Virus record (IMG/VR): IMGVR_UViG_3300027747_000967
Location: 1-64,000 of that record
Origin: a virus
Reading direction: 5' to 3' (one strand)
Length of the DNA stretch: 64,000 nt
Below, in pieces: positions 1 to 8,724 of this stretch. The notes beneath the pieces are model-generated. The model did no database searches. It saw nothing but the letters and a program-made list of their open reading frames with translations, and was not told where the DNA came from. The position numbers and the translations under genes were made by a program. Positions within the stretch are counted from its first letter, which is position 1; every line of letters starts with the position of its first letter.

Positions 1-1
1 T

Positions 2-595
2 ATGACATCTAAACTAACGGAACTGGCGCAAGAAAGAAAAGCGGAAGGACATAAAATGTCCTCAAGAGAAGCATATCAATGGCTTTTGACAAAAATTTCT
101 GCGTTAAGAAATCCTTCTGTTATAGCTAGAACAATACAAGATGAAGAACTGAGACCGGGTAGATTTAAATTAGGTCAGTTATATTACTTTTATTATGACC
201 CAAAAGGTAAAGATGATTTACCATATTACGATAGGTTTCCATTGGTATTAACTTTGGAAAAATACCAAGATGGGTTTTTAGGATTAAACTTACATTATTT
301 GCCTATTAAATACCGAGTGGCATTTATTGGTAAATTAATGCAATACGCAGTGCCGGGTAAAGACGATGAAATTAAAAGATTAAGAGTTACCTATGACATT
401 TTAGTTGCGTCCAAGCGCCTTAGAGAATTCAGGCCTTGTATTAAACGATATTTGACGCCACATATTAAGTCTAAGTTACTTGCCGTTCAGCCAGATGAGT
501 GGGATACGGCAATTATGCTTCCGGTACACCAATTTAAGGGTGCCAAACCAGAAACGGTATGGAAAGATTCAGTAGAAGAAATTAAGAGAACTTAA
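2..595 (+). CDS. Conserved T4-like virion-region protein of unknown function
   Basis: A 197-residue soluble protein opening the structural block. Residues 50-100 hold a tyrosine-rich stretch (LYYFYYDPKGKDDLPYYDRF) followed by GFLGLNLHYLP, a pattern I recall as conserved in many T4-like phages next to tail genes, without an agreed function. Its stop codon is followed directly by the tail-tube gene. The ATG at base 2 sits on the window edge, so an upstream start cannot be excluded. A DNA-end or tail-completion role is possible but not shown by the sequence. Confidence 0.75.
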   Translation: MTSKLTELAQERKAEGHKMSSREAYQWLLTKISALRNPSVIARTIQDEELRPGRFKLGQLYYFYYDPKGKDDLPYYDRFPLVLTLEKYQDGFLGLNLHYLPIKYRVAFIGKLMQYAVPGKDDEIKRLRVTYDILVASKRLREFRPCIKRYLTPHIKSKLLAVQPDEWDTAIMLPVHQFKGAKPETVWKDSVEEIKRT

Positions 596-1339
596 ATGCC
601 ACAAAGTATATCAGATTTTTATAGTAGTTTTGTAACTGGCTTGGCGAAACCTAGTCGTTTTGAGGTATCTATTACTGCGCCTACTGGATTACCTTCTACA
701 CCTATAAATTTAATGTATAGGTGTGAATCTGCCGAATTACCTAGTAGAACTTATGCTACAACGGAACAAAAATTTGGTTCTAATCCTATTGAAAAATATC
801 CATATCAAGTAACATTTAATGATTTGACGCTTACTTTTATGGTTGGCGGAGACATGAAAGAAAAGGAATTTTTTGATAAATGGATGGAATTAGTTGTTCC
901 TTCATCCAATTATAATCCAAAATACAAATATTCATATGTTGCGACTATAAGAATTACACAATTTGATTCTACAGGCAAACCAACCTATGCTGTAGATTTA
1001 ATAGATGCTTATCCTATTACTGTCAATCAATTAGATTTGGATTGGTCGGCAGAAGGTTATCATAAGTTAAGTGTTGTTTTTGCATACACATATTGGGAAA
1101 AAATAGATAACCCTTTATCTGAAGAAGTTAGAACTAATAAACCGCAACCAAGTGAGAGTGTCCGTACTACATCACAGGGAAATACTTTAGGACCAATGAC
1201 AAATCCTATAGATAATAATACACCAAATCAATCTTCTGGGGTTTCACAGATAGGTACGATTGGTCCAATATCAAATCCTGTAGTTAATAATACACCAGAC
1301 CAATCACCTGGTCCAATTTTTGTACCTTTAATTCGTTAA
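596..1339 (+). CDS. Tail tube family protein (gp19/gp54-like)
   Basis: The protein forms, or caps, the inner tube of the contractile tail. Residues 10-170 match the tail-tube fold pattern: RFEVSI start, RCESAELPSRT, YQVTFNDLTLTFMV, a DAYPITVNQLDLDW strand and a terminal VVFAYTYWE strand. A low-complexity tail follows (about residues 175-247) with two imperfect copies of a G-P-x-x-N-P-x-x-N-N-T-P unit. It sits between a baseplate-region gene and gp26. T4 has two paralogues of this fold, gp19 and gp54; the position away from a sheath gene and beside hub genes makes a gp54-like initiator as likely as the major tube protein. Confidence 0.85.
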   Translation: MPQSISDFYSSFVTGLAKPSRFEVSITAPTGLPSTPINLMYRCESAELPSRTYATTEQKFGSNPIEKYPYQVTFNDLTLTFMVGGDMKEKEFFDKWMELVVPSSNYNPKYKYSYVATIRITQFDSTGKPTYAVDLIDAYPITVNQLDLDWSAEGYHKLSVVFAYTYWEKIDNPLSEEVRTNKPQPSESVRTTSQGNTLGPMTNPIDNNTPNQSSGVSQIGTIGPISNPVVNNTPDQSPGPIFVPLIR

Positions 1340-1359
1340 TTTAAAATGGAGATTTAAAA

Positions 1360-2082
1360 ATGTTGCCCCGTATTGACACACCTGTTTATGAACTAGACTT
1401 ACCTTTATCAAAAAAACATATTCGCTTTAGACCTTTTCTTGTAAAAGAACAACGAAATTTGCTCATGGCGTTAGAATCTGATGATAAAGAAACGATTGAA
1501 AAAAATATTCGTCAAGTTTTACATAATTGCACATTGACAGAAAACATTGATATTGATAAATTGCCTATTATTGATGTTGAATTTTATTTTCTCAATTTAA
1601 GAGCTCGCTCTGTTGGTGAAGTCATTGAAAACAAATACCGTTGTGAAAATGAAGTAGAAGGAAAAAACTGTGGTAATTTAATGGAATCTTCAGTTAATCT
1701 TTTAGAAATTAAAGTTAATATACCAGAAGATATTAAAGATGAAATTCAATTAACACCACAAATTACTATCAAATTAAAATATCCTGAATTTTCTATACTA
1801 CAAAGAGCATCAAAATTTGAAAATGTTACCGATATGGCATTTGATATGATTGTTGAATCGGTAGAGTACATTTATGATGGTCAACAATTTCACTATGCTA
1901 AAGAATCTACACCTGAAGAAATGGTAGAATTTATTGAGTCTCTTAATCAAGAACAATTTAGTAGAATTGAAGCATTCTTTGAAAAAATGCCTACATTAAA
2001 TAAAAAAATAGAAATGGATTGCAAGAAGTGTGGTTTTCACCATATCATTGATGTGGAGGGTCTAGACTCTTTTTTCGTTTAA
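1360..2082 (+). CDS. 26: Baseplate hub assembly protein, gp26-like
   Basis: A 240-residue T4 gp26-family protein needed for building the baseplate hub or tape-measure complex. It begins LPRIDTPVYELDLPLSKKHIRFRPF-like text typical of the family. A four-cysteine cluster (C-E-N-E ... N-C-G-N near residues 99-108 and C-K-K-C-G near 226-230) suggests a zinc-binding site. A purine-rich ribosome site (ATGGAGAT) lies upstream. The 0-frame stop at 2080-2082 comes four codons after a slippery heptamer, and gp51 lies in the -1 frame, so this product is probably also made as a longer frameshifted form. Confidence 0.85.
   Translation: MLPRIDTPVYELDLPLSKKHIRFRPFLVKEQRNLLMALESDDKETIEKNIRQVLHNCTLTENIDIDKLPIIDVEFYFLNLRARSVGEVIENKYRCENEVEGKNCGNLMESSVNLLEIKVNIPEDIKDEIQLTPQITIKLKYPEFSILQRASKFENVTDMAFDMIVESVEYIYDGQQFHYAKESTPEEMVEFIESLNQEQFSRIEAFFEKMPTLNKKIEMDCKKCGFHHIIDVEGLDSFFV
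2070..2076 (+). promoter_or_regulatory. Slippery heptamer T TTT TTC for -1 frameshifting
   Basis: The codons TCT TTT TTC GTT TAA end gp26. T TTT TTC fits the X XXY YYZ slippery rule, and a -1 slip re-pairs both tRNAs with TTT TTT. The new frame then stays open for 63 codons to the TGA at 2265-2267 and encodes gp51-like sequence. No in-frame ATG with a ribosome site exists before the gp51 homology. Confidence 0.75.
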
Positions 2083-2267
2083 CATTTCGTCATGACAATC
2101 TGAAGAATTACTACACGACAAACTTTTCATTGATACAGCATCACAAATATAGTTTGTCAGAACTTGAAAATATGATACCGTGGGAACGTGATATCTACAT
2201 TGCTATGCTTACACAATACATTGAAGAAGAAAATGATAAAATTAAGCAAAGACAAAATAGTAGATGA
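2070..2267 (+). CDS. 51: gp51-like hub assembly protein, made by -1 frameshift from gp26
   Basis: Read in the -1 frame from the slippery site, the sequence gives FFRLTFRHDNLKNYY..., then SLSELENMIPWERDIYIAML and a charged tail of IEEENDKIKQRQ type. The order Y-x-L-S-E-L-E-x-M-x-P-x-E-R-x-x-Y is the gp51 signature I know from T4-like phages; gp51 helps gp26 assemble the hub. The frame has no useful start of its own: the only in-frame ATG (2172-2174) lies inside the conserved part. The gp26-51 fusion would be 302 residues. Its TGA overlaps the ATG of the next gene (ATGA), suggesting translational coupling. Confidence 0.75.
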   Translation, partial: FFRLTFRHDNLKNYYTTNFSLIQHHKYSLSELENMIPWERDIYIAMLTQYIEEENDKIKQRQNSR

Positions 2268-4957
2268 CACAAAAAACACTTGAACAACTCCAAAAAGAAC
2301 TAAAACAACTTGACAAGTTGATTGAAGAAAAACGACCTCTTACAAGAGAAGAGGCCAAAAAGTTTAGAGAAATTGGTTTATTGAAAAGTATCACGCAGAG
2401 TATTGTTGAAGGTAATTCTAAAGGCCGTACCATCTCCAAGGCCACACAAGCAATTACGATGGGTATACAAGAAAAATTTGATCCTTTAAATATTGGCAAA
2501 ATGATTGCTGGTAGTTTAGGTGTTGGCTTAGCCGGTAAATTGACAGGCAGAAGCCAAGAAGATATGGAACATTTTTCGGGTATAACGGGTAAAAGGGGTA
2601 AAAAATCCATAAAAGAATCTACTAACGAACCTAGGAAATTAGGTAAGGTAGATACAAACTTTTATAACACCGTATTAGATAACCAACCAGTAAAGAATGG
2701 TGAGGGAGTTGCAACTGTAGCAGGTAAATTATTAAATCTTTATAAAAAAAATATTGTTGATAAAAAATTGCAGAATGAATTAAATCGTAATTTTGAAGAA
2801 GAAATACAACAAGAAGATACAAGAAAACGTAAAGATTTAATTGTATCAATAGAAAATAGAACTAAAGAATTAAAAAAAATATTCTTTGAGGAAAAACTTG
2901 ATAAAAAAACATTAGATAAAATAAAGAAATTAGAAATAGATAAAAGTGGAGGCAGTTTAATAAAAAAAACTATTTCAACAGCTAAAGATTTGGCCACCGG
3001 TATTTCGCCTAAAATTATTTCACCTAAAACTGGCACTTCTATTATTTCTGGAGCTGCTACTGGAGCTGCTATCACCGGTGGTGCTGTTATTGCTGGTTAC
3101 GGAATTTCTTCATTATTAAAGAAAGGTGAGGCTGCAACATACGACACACAATTTGGTGGAAAACGCAAAACTGGTTTAGAAGAAATGACAATAGATGAAG
3201 TTTTGCAATACCAAAAAACTAAATCTGACTGGAATCAAAAAAGTAGTGCAATTGGTAAATATCAAATAATGCCTAAAACATTAGAAGGTGCAAAAAAAAG
3301 TTTAGGATTAACGGGAAAAGAAAAATTTGATAAAAATACACAAGATAAAATTTATATGGATTATCTTATTGGTGGTAGCAAAAGGCCAAATCTTAATTCT
3401 TATTTAACGGGAAAATCTAATAATATTGAAGAAGCACAAATGGATTTAGCTAAAGAATTCGCTTCAATACCAGTACCACATGATGTGAATAGACCAAAAG
3501 GTGCAGGAGGTCCTACTGATCCAGGAGGCCAAGTTAAAATGGGACAGTCTTATTATGAGGGTCTTGCTGGTAATCATGCAATGAAAGTTTCTAAAGAAGA
3601 AGTTCAAAAACGTATTAACGAACAACGTGATTTAAAGATGGGTAAAGTTTCTCCTGAACAAGTACAACAAATTGCCACGGCAAAAGAACCATCAGCTGTT
3701 AAAGTTTCAAATGAGCCATCAAAAGTACAGTCAAATCAAAAATTAGCTATTGCTGGTGATAGTATTGCTTATGGTGTAGGTAAAACCAAATTGGGTGAAG
3801 AAGCAAAAACGCAAGCAACTGTAGGTCTGTCCACAAAAGAAATTATTTCAGCAGTTAAAACTAAAACAACATCAGACCTTAGTAAAAAAGGTATGGCGGG
3901 CACTAGTAAAAATCAAGGTGATGTAACTAATTCGGATATTGCCGTTATTAGTGCCGGATCAAACGATTGGGGTAATTTAACTAATTTAAAAAATGATTTA
4001 GCTGAATTAAGAAAAGTCACCAACGCAAAGAAATATATTTGGGTATTGCCTGCTAACACAATGCCTGATGGAAAAAATATTGCTGGTGCAAGAAAAATTG
4101 TAGAATCTTTTGCTAATGAGAATAAAGATTCTACAGTTAGTTTTGAACCTGGTAAAGACCAAATACATCCAAAAAGTCCTGAAAAATTACAACAAGATAT
4201 TAGAAGTAAAATAAAAGAGTTGCAAGGTGAAACCACAAATAAAGAAAACAAAGTTATTGAAACAAAAAATATGAACACATCTACAGACTTTGTTATGTTT
4301 AGAGGAAAAGACCCTCAGACAGGCACAAGCAAAGGTGTTGATTCTTCCGCAAGTTCATTGACAGAGGCAGGTTTTAAAGCACAAGCATTTAATTCTTTTT
4401 CGGCACCATCATCATTAGCAAAAGATGGTTCACCGTTATATGGTTTTAGTTTAGGTGGTATGTCAGTTTTAGATTATGCAAATAAAAACAAAAATGTTAA
4501 ATTTTCAACGGCATATCTTGTAGACCCATATGGTGATTCATTAAAGATGTTATTAGATAATCCTCCAAAAAATGTTGATAAATTTATCGTTTGGTATAAT
4601 CCAAATCATGAATATTTAAAAAAATATGGTGTATTATCAAGAATGAAATCTCAAGATAATATTCAATTTATACCTATATCTGGTGTATCTCATGCTGAAA
4701 TGCCACAAAAAGTATTGCCTACTATTCTTTCAGATTTACAAAAAAATAAATCAAGTCAAGTTGCTTCTACTAATAATATGGGTGGCGAGCTAAATAGTAG
4801 AACAAAAGAAAATCAAAACTTAAAAGAAGGTATGAAACCTGTTTCTTATATTGATAATTCTTCAAAAACAAAAGAAATTGGAAAAAAATCATCACCTAAA
4901 ATACTAGCTGCGGCAGATAAACTAGATTACCCTATACACATAAAAGTTCAATCATAA
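2264..4957 (+). CDS. Large tail protein with three hydrolase-like domains
   Basis: The 897-residue protein sits at the tape-measure/hub position directly after gp51. Residues 1-225 share a domain with the next gene (DPLNI...KLTGRSQEDM, then ELNRNF). A hydrophobic Gly/Ala segment lies at about 262-285. Residues about 290-445 look like a lytic transglycosylase/lysozyme (SAIGKYQIMP, then a long polar region). Residues about 490-650 form an SGNH/GDSL-type esterase: GDS at ~497, GSND at ~564, D-x-x-H at ~632. Residues about 670-830 look like an alpha/beta hydrolase, with a GFSLGG elbow at ~727, VDPYGD acid and SHAEMP histidine at ~808. Inference: a virion enzyme digesting peptidoglycan and acyl/ester groups at entry. 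Confidence 0.7.
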   Translation: MTQKTLEQLQKELKQLDKLIEEKRPLTREEAKKFREIGLLKSITQSIVEGNSKGRTISKATQAITMGIQEKFDPLNIGKMIAGSLGVGLAGKLTGRSQEDMEHFSGITGKRGKKSIKESTNEPRKLGKVDTNFYNTVLDNQPVKNGEGVATVAGKLLNLYKKNIVDKKLQNELNRNFEEEIQQEDTRKRKDLIVSIENRTKELKKIFFEEKLDKKTLDKIKKLEIDKSGGSLIKKTISTAKDLATGISPKIISPKTGTSIISGAATGAAITGGAVIAGYGISSLLKKGEAATYDTQFGGKRKTGLEEMTIDEVLQYQKTKSDWNQKSSAIGKYQIMPKTLEGAKKSLGLTGKEKFDKNTQDKIYMDYLIGGSKRPNLNSYLTGKSNNIEEAQMDLAKEFASIPVPHDVNRPKGAGGPTDPGGQVKMGQSYYEGLAGNHAMKVSKEEVQKRINEQRDLKMGKVSPEQVQQIATAKEPSAVKVSNEPSKVQSNQKLAIAGDSIAYGVGKTKLGEEAKTQATVGLSTKEIISAVKTKTTSDLSKKGMAGTSKNQGDVTNSDIAVISAGSNDWGNLTNLKNDLAELRKVTNAKKYIWVLPANTMPDGKNIAGARKIVESFANENKDSTVSFEPGKDQIHPKSPEKLQQDIRSKIKELQGETTNKENKVIETKNMNTSTDFVMFRGKDPQTGTSKGVDSSASSLTEAGFKAQAFNSFSAPSSLAKDGSPLYGFSLGGMSVLDYANKNKNVKFSTAYLVDPYGDSLKMLLDNPPKNVDKFIVWYNPNHEYLKKYGVLSRMKSQDNIQFIPISGVSHAEMPQKVLPTILSDLQKNKSSQVASTNNMGGELNSRTKENQNLKEGMKPVSYIDNSSKTKEIGKKSSPKILAAADKLDYPIHIKVQS

Positions 4958-4960
4958 AAA

Positions 4961-7198
4961 ATGAAAATAATAACAAAAAAATTAGGAAATCAAGAATTTA
5001 TATGGGACGCTACCGCTTATAAAAATAAGGGTTATTGGTATATTCTAGGTAAAAAAGGTGCATACGGAAGACCAGCAAGTAGAAAAGAATTTTCCCAATT
5101 AGGAAAACCAAACGAAAAAGAAACCATACCAGTTTCACCGGAAGTTTATGAAGAACCTGAAATTTATGATGAACCTGAAGAATCTACAAATGTCGGTATG
5201 TCGTACCAACGTGCTGCAAATATAAGAGATAAAGGATTAAGAAATCTTATCGCAGGTAAAATTATTGCGGGTGGAGATATTGGTGAATCTATTAAAGACG
5301 GCATCTCAGAAGGTGTTAAAGCAAAATTAACAGGGCTTAAAGAGAGATTAGACCCCTTAAATATTGCTCGCAAGTTAACCGGCAATTTAGGTGCAGCTCT
5401 TTTTGGTAAAATAACAGGCAGAAGTCAAGAAGATATGCAATATTTTACCGGTTATGGTAAAAAGAATGGTGCTACTGCTACGCAAGTACCAGAAAAAAAT
5501 ACATTGAGTAAAATTGAAGAAGCCACAACTACCAAAGTATCTGGTGGCCAATCAAATGCGAATTTACGAGTAAAAGATAGTGTATCTGATGTTCTTGCTA
5601 AATTATATAACTTACTTAAAAAAAGTTTTGATGATGAAAAATTAAATTCAGAATTAAATAGAAATTTTAAAGCCGAAATTGAAAAAGAAAAAAATAAATT
5701 AAATGATAAGTTATTTACTGCAATTGAAAAACAATCCGACCTAATCAAATACTGTTTACCAATTTCAACATTTAATCAATTTACAAAAGATTTACATAAA
5801 AAATTAAAAGATATCAAAACTAATGTTGAAGATAAAGATAATGATGGTTTACTAAAACAATTAGAAACAATATTAGGAGCAGGATTATTTTCAAGAATGT
5901 TTGGAGCAGTTCTTCCTTCTTTTATACCATTGATGAGCTCATTGCTCTTAGCAGGTGGAGTAGGAGTAGCAATTTATGCTGCCACAAGAGGACTAGAATA
6001 TTTAAACAAAATAACACCAGATTATAAACAAATTTCTCCTAAGGAAGCAGAAGCTGCTTTAAGTGGTAGCCAACACGATATTGATTCTTATGCTGAAAGA
6101 GATAAGACAGGTAAAATAACTAAATCAGGTAAAGATGTTTTAAAAGATGTTATAAAAAATAAGCCAAAAGAAGCGCAAGCACTTGAAGAAAAAAGAAAAC
6201 AAATTGATGCAATGCCTGCAGGTACCGAAGAAGAAAAAAAGGCAAAAGATAAAGAAATCGAATCCCACAAAGATTCTGTTAGAAAGTTTGGTGGTGAGAA
6301 ATTACTAAAAGAAGTCCTTAACGATAAAACAATACGCAAAGCACCAGAACCAGAAAATATTGATAAAGGTCCTGAAAAAGTTCCACCACGTCCCGTTACA
6401 GGAGGCTCAGCGTTAGAATCCAAGCAAAAAAAATGGGACATAGATTATGGTGATAGACATGACCCTAAAACTGGAATTAGAAAAGATTTATTACCAAAGA
6501 CAAAAGAAAACACCGAAGAAAATTCTAATGCAATTTCCACATCAAGTGTTATTAAAGAGATTAAAGATAGTTCTACAGAAATAAAATCTAGTAGTAATGT
6601 TAATACCAATAATGTTAATAATAATAGTGCTACATCATTAGCAAGTAATATTAATAATAGTAATGTTAATAATAATAGTGCTACATCATTAGCAAGTAAT
6701 ATTAATAATAGTAATGTTAATAATAATAGTGCTACATCATTAGCAAGTAATATTAATAATAGTAATGTTAATAACAATACCAATAGTGCTACATCATTAG
6801 CAAGTAATATTAATAATAGTAATGTTAATAACAATACCAATAGTGCTACATCATTAGCAAGTAATATTAATAATAGTAATGTTAAAGATAAAGGTAGTAA
6901 AAGTAGTGCTAGTGGTGTTCAATCTGCTCAGAATATTATTAGTCAAGAAATACAAACAGCATCATTGCAACCAAGTAATAATTCTTTGTCTACAAAAATG
7001 CAAAATGTAAATAGTCAATATATTGATAATAGGTTAACGCAAGAAGGATTAACTTCTACAATTATAGCGGACAATTCAAAGCAAACAACTATTATCAATC
7101 AAAACTCAGATGGTTTAATGGTAGAAGAATTGGTTGCTGTGAGAGAATATGAACCAACATTTGAAAAAGTTAATAGACAATATTTAAGAATGGTATAA
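4961..7198 (+). CDS. Large tail protein, paralogous N-terminal domain, Asn-rich repeats
   Basis: The 745-residue protein follows the previous one after 3 bases. Residues about 100-240 repeat its shared domain (LDPLNI...KITGRSQEDMQYF, then SELNRNF). A hydrophobic, probably membrane-spanning helix lies at about 317-345 (LMSSLLLAGGVGVAIYAATRG). A highly charged stretch (350-480) is followed by five tandem Asn/Ser-rich repeats (about 551-639) and a 100-residue C-terminus. Tape-measure or hub proteins often have such helical, repetitive and TM-like parts, but neither gene of the pair can be assigned to a T4 gene by sequence alone. Confidence 0.7.
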   Translation: MKIITKKLGNQEFIWDATAYKNKGYWYILGKKGAYGRPASRKEFSQLGKPNEKETIPVSPEVYEEPEIYDEPEESTNVGMSYQRAANIRDKGLRNLIAGKIIAGGDIGESIKDGISEGVKAKLTGLKERLDPLNIARKLTGNLGAALFGKITGRSQEDMQYFTGYGKKNGATATQVPEKNTLSKIEEATTTKVSGGQSNANLRVKDSVSDVLAKLYNLLKKSFDDEKLNSELNRNFKAEIEKEKNKLNDKLFTAIEKQSDLIKYCLPISTFNQFTKDLHKKLKDIKTNVEDKDNDGLLKQLETILGAGLFSRMFGAVLPSFIPLMSSLLLAGGVGVAIYAATRGLEYLNKITPDYKQISPKEAEAALSGSQHDIDSYAERDKTGKITKSGKDVLKDVIKNKPKEAQALEEKRKQIDAMPAGTEEEKKAKDKEIESHKDSVRKFGGEKLLKEVLNDKTIRKAPEPENIDKGPEKVPPRPVTGGSALESKQKKWDIDYGDRHDPKTGIRKDLLPKTKENTEENSNAISTSSVIKEIKDSSTEIKSSSNVNTNNVNNNSATSLASNINNSNVNNNSATSLASNINNSNVNNNSATSLASNINNSNVNNNTNSATSLASNINNSNVNNNTNSATSLASNINNSNVKDKGSKSSASGVQSAQNIISQEIQTASLQPSNNSLSTKMQNVNSQYIDNRLTQEGLTSTIIADNSKQTTIINQNSDGLMVEELVAVREYEPTFEKVNRQYLRMV
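6611..6877 (+). repeat. In-frame tandem repeat, 3 x 51 bp then 2 x 57 bp
   Basis: Units begin at 6611, 6662, 6713 (51 bp), 6764 and 6821 (57 bp). The 57-bp units add two codons (Asn-Thr). Copies are almost identical at the DNA level, so the array is recent and could change copy number while keeping frame. The peptide unit is N-V-N-N-N-S-A-T-S-L-A-S-N-I-N-N-S. Confidence 0.95.
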
Positions 7199-7239
7199 AA
7201 AACCCGCCAAAGTGTGCATCGTTGAGAGGCATGGCGGGT
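7197..7239 (-). terminator. Intrinsic terminator between convergent blocks
   Basis: ACCCGCCA (7202-7209) pairs perfectly with TGGCGGGT (7232-7239). Read leftward, the stem is followed by a run of U (AAAAAA on the plus strand at 7197-7202), so it terminates the gp32-side transcript. Rightward there is no U-run, so it is one-sided although it could slow both. Confidence 0.8.
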
Positions 7240-7252
7240 GTGTCAAAACTAT

Positions 7253-8143
7253 TTAGTCGGATTCTGCTAACCGTGCAAAATATGCTAAGTCATCATCTTC
7301 AACATCAGTATCAAAAGGAACTTCTTCTTTAACAACCTTAGGTGCTTTCTTTACTTCTTCTTTGATTTGCTCTACAGTAGTCTTAGGTGTAGGTACTTCA
7401 CCATTTAAACCTAATACTTTGTCAAGACGAGCTTTCAATACATCATAAGACTTAAACTCTTTATCACCAACCATCTCGGTTAAAGAATACTCTTTCTTAT
7501 AGATTGCTTCTAACTTATCGTCAGCAGCCAAAGGAGATGGAGAATCAAATTCTGACTTATCATAATTCTGATAACCTTCTACTTTACGAATCTTTAACTT
7601 GAAGTTAGCGCCTTTCCATAAATCAAATGGATTGATTGCTGTTTCATCTTCAAATGCTGGATTCATTGCTTCTGTAATCTTATCAAAGATTTTCTTGCCG
7701 AACTTATACAGAAATACTTTGCCTTCATTTTCAGGATTCTTAGGGTCAGCAACCACATAAATGTTAGCGATGTAATTTAACTTACGTTTTTGTTTACGGA
7801 CGATTTCTTTGTTTGCTTCAATACCTGAATTCCATAATGTAGAATTATGCTCACAAACAGGACAAGTTTGATTCTTTGTAGTTAAACAATTATCAATTAA
7901 CCAACCGCCAGTTCCTTGAAATCCATGTGAGAATACTTTTACCCATGGAAGACCATCATCACCATCAACTGATGGTGCTGGTAGAAAACGAATGACTGCT
8001 TGGCCATTGCCTGATTTGTCGGTCTCGCATTTCCAAAAATTATCGGATTTGTCTGAACCTTCTGATGTTGTGTTGAGTGCCTCAATTGCTTTTGTTAGCT
8101 TATCAAGGTTGCCGGATTGGCGTTTTAGATTTTCAAAACTCAT
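7253..8143 (-). CDS. 32: Single-stranded DNA-binding protein gp32
   Basis: The 296-residue protein coats ssDNA during replication, recombination and repair. A basic N-terminal LAST-like region (FENLKRQS) precedes the DNA-binding core. The zinc site is H73, C86, C94, C97, matching the H-C-C-C set of T4 gp32. The C-terminus from about 255 is acidic (DTDVEDDDLAYF...), the part that in T4 contacts gp59, gp43 and others. It is the last gene of its leftward transcript, ahead of a terminator. A ribosome site AAGGAGC precedes ATG and its own sigma-70-type promoter lies about 60 bp upstream. Confidence 0.95.
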   Translation of the reverse strand: MSFENLKRQSGNLDKLTKAIEALNTTSEGSDKSDNFWKCETDKSGNGQAVIRFLPAPSVDGDDGLPWVKVFSHGFQGTGGWLIDNCLTTKNQTCPVCEHNSTLWNSGIEANKEIVRKQKRKLNYIANIYVVADPKNPENEGKVFLYKFGKKIFDKITEAMNPAFEDETAINPFDLWKGANFKLKIRKVEGYQNYDKSEFDSPSPLAADDKLEAIYKKEYSLTEMVGDKEFKSYDVLKARLDKVLGLNGEVPTPKTTVEQIKEEVKKAPKVVKEEVPFDTDVEDDDLAYFARLAESD

Positions 8144-8207
8144 GTAATGCTCCTTATTAACGGTGTATAAACGGAATGTGTCAAGTTACTTCTCATAATC
8201 AACTGCT

Positions 8208-8236
8208 AGTATATCATATATTTAGGCGTTTGTCAA
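8208..8236 (-). promoter_or_regulatory. Sigma-70-type promoter for gp32
   Basis: Minus strand reads TTGACA (8236-8231), a 17-bp spacer, then TATACT (8213-8208). The predicted leader to the gp32 ATG is about 58 nt. The -35 box overlaps the end of the upstream HAD gene. Confidence 0.75.
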
Positions 8237-8724
8237 ACATACATACGCAAAATAGTGAGTGTTGTCGCCCAATCTAGGTGAAGTATACCAATACCACCTG
8301 CTTTTTTCCAATCAGTAATATTTGAGCTGGTGTCATCAATAAGTATACGTTGTGGTGTGGCATAATTTTGTTTCAAATGTTTACCTGGAACAAAAATAGG
8401 ATTAAATGTAATGCCATGACTTTGCAACCAAATACTTTTTTGTTTCATAATCTCATCATGCCTTCTTTCGTTGGCAGTAGAGGTAAGCATTTGTGTTGGT
8501 ACATTTGATTTACGGAGAAATTCAATACCTTCCATTGCACCTGGCATTAAATCTAATGTAGCAAAATTATTATCTTGTATGAACATATCAAAGAGTTTAT
8601 TAAAACGTTTATCTTTTTCTGCTTTGTTTGGACTCATACCAAACAATTCTTCATATCGTTTTACAAAGTCTGCAATCACGCCATCCATATCTAAGTAGAT
8701 ACATTCTATTTTAGGTTTATGCAT
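8233..8724 (-). CDS. HAD-family 5'(3')-nucleotidase-like protein
   Basis: The 163-residue HAD phosphatase begins IYLDMDGVIADF: D12 is the nucleophile and D14 the acid/base. Motif II is MLTST near residue 78. Motif IV is LIDDTSSN near 133, followed by a Gly-rich turn. This arrangement is typical of phage and bacterial 5'(3')-deoxyribonucleotidases that adjust nucleotide pools. Its start overlaps the end of the gp59 gene by 8 bases, giving a tight gp33-gp59-HAD transcript. Substrate is inferred from family resemblance only. Confidence 0.8.
   Translation of the reverse strand: MHKPKIECIYLDMDGVIADFVKRYEELFGMSPNKAEKDKRFNKLFDMFIQDNNFATLDLMPGAMEGIEFLRKSNVPTQMLTSTANERRHDEIMKQKSIWLQSHGITFNPIFVPGKHLKQNYATPQRILIDDTSSNITDWKKAGGIGILHLDWATTLTILRMYV

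Noticed and set aside
6445-6840. Minus-strand 131-codon Leu-rich frame
   Set aside because: It is the antisense shadow of the Asn-rich tandem repeat of the tail gene.
6611-6877. CRISPR-like repeat array
   Set aside because: Units are contiguous and coding, with no unique spacers.
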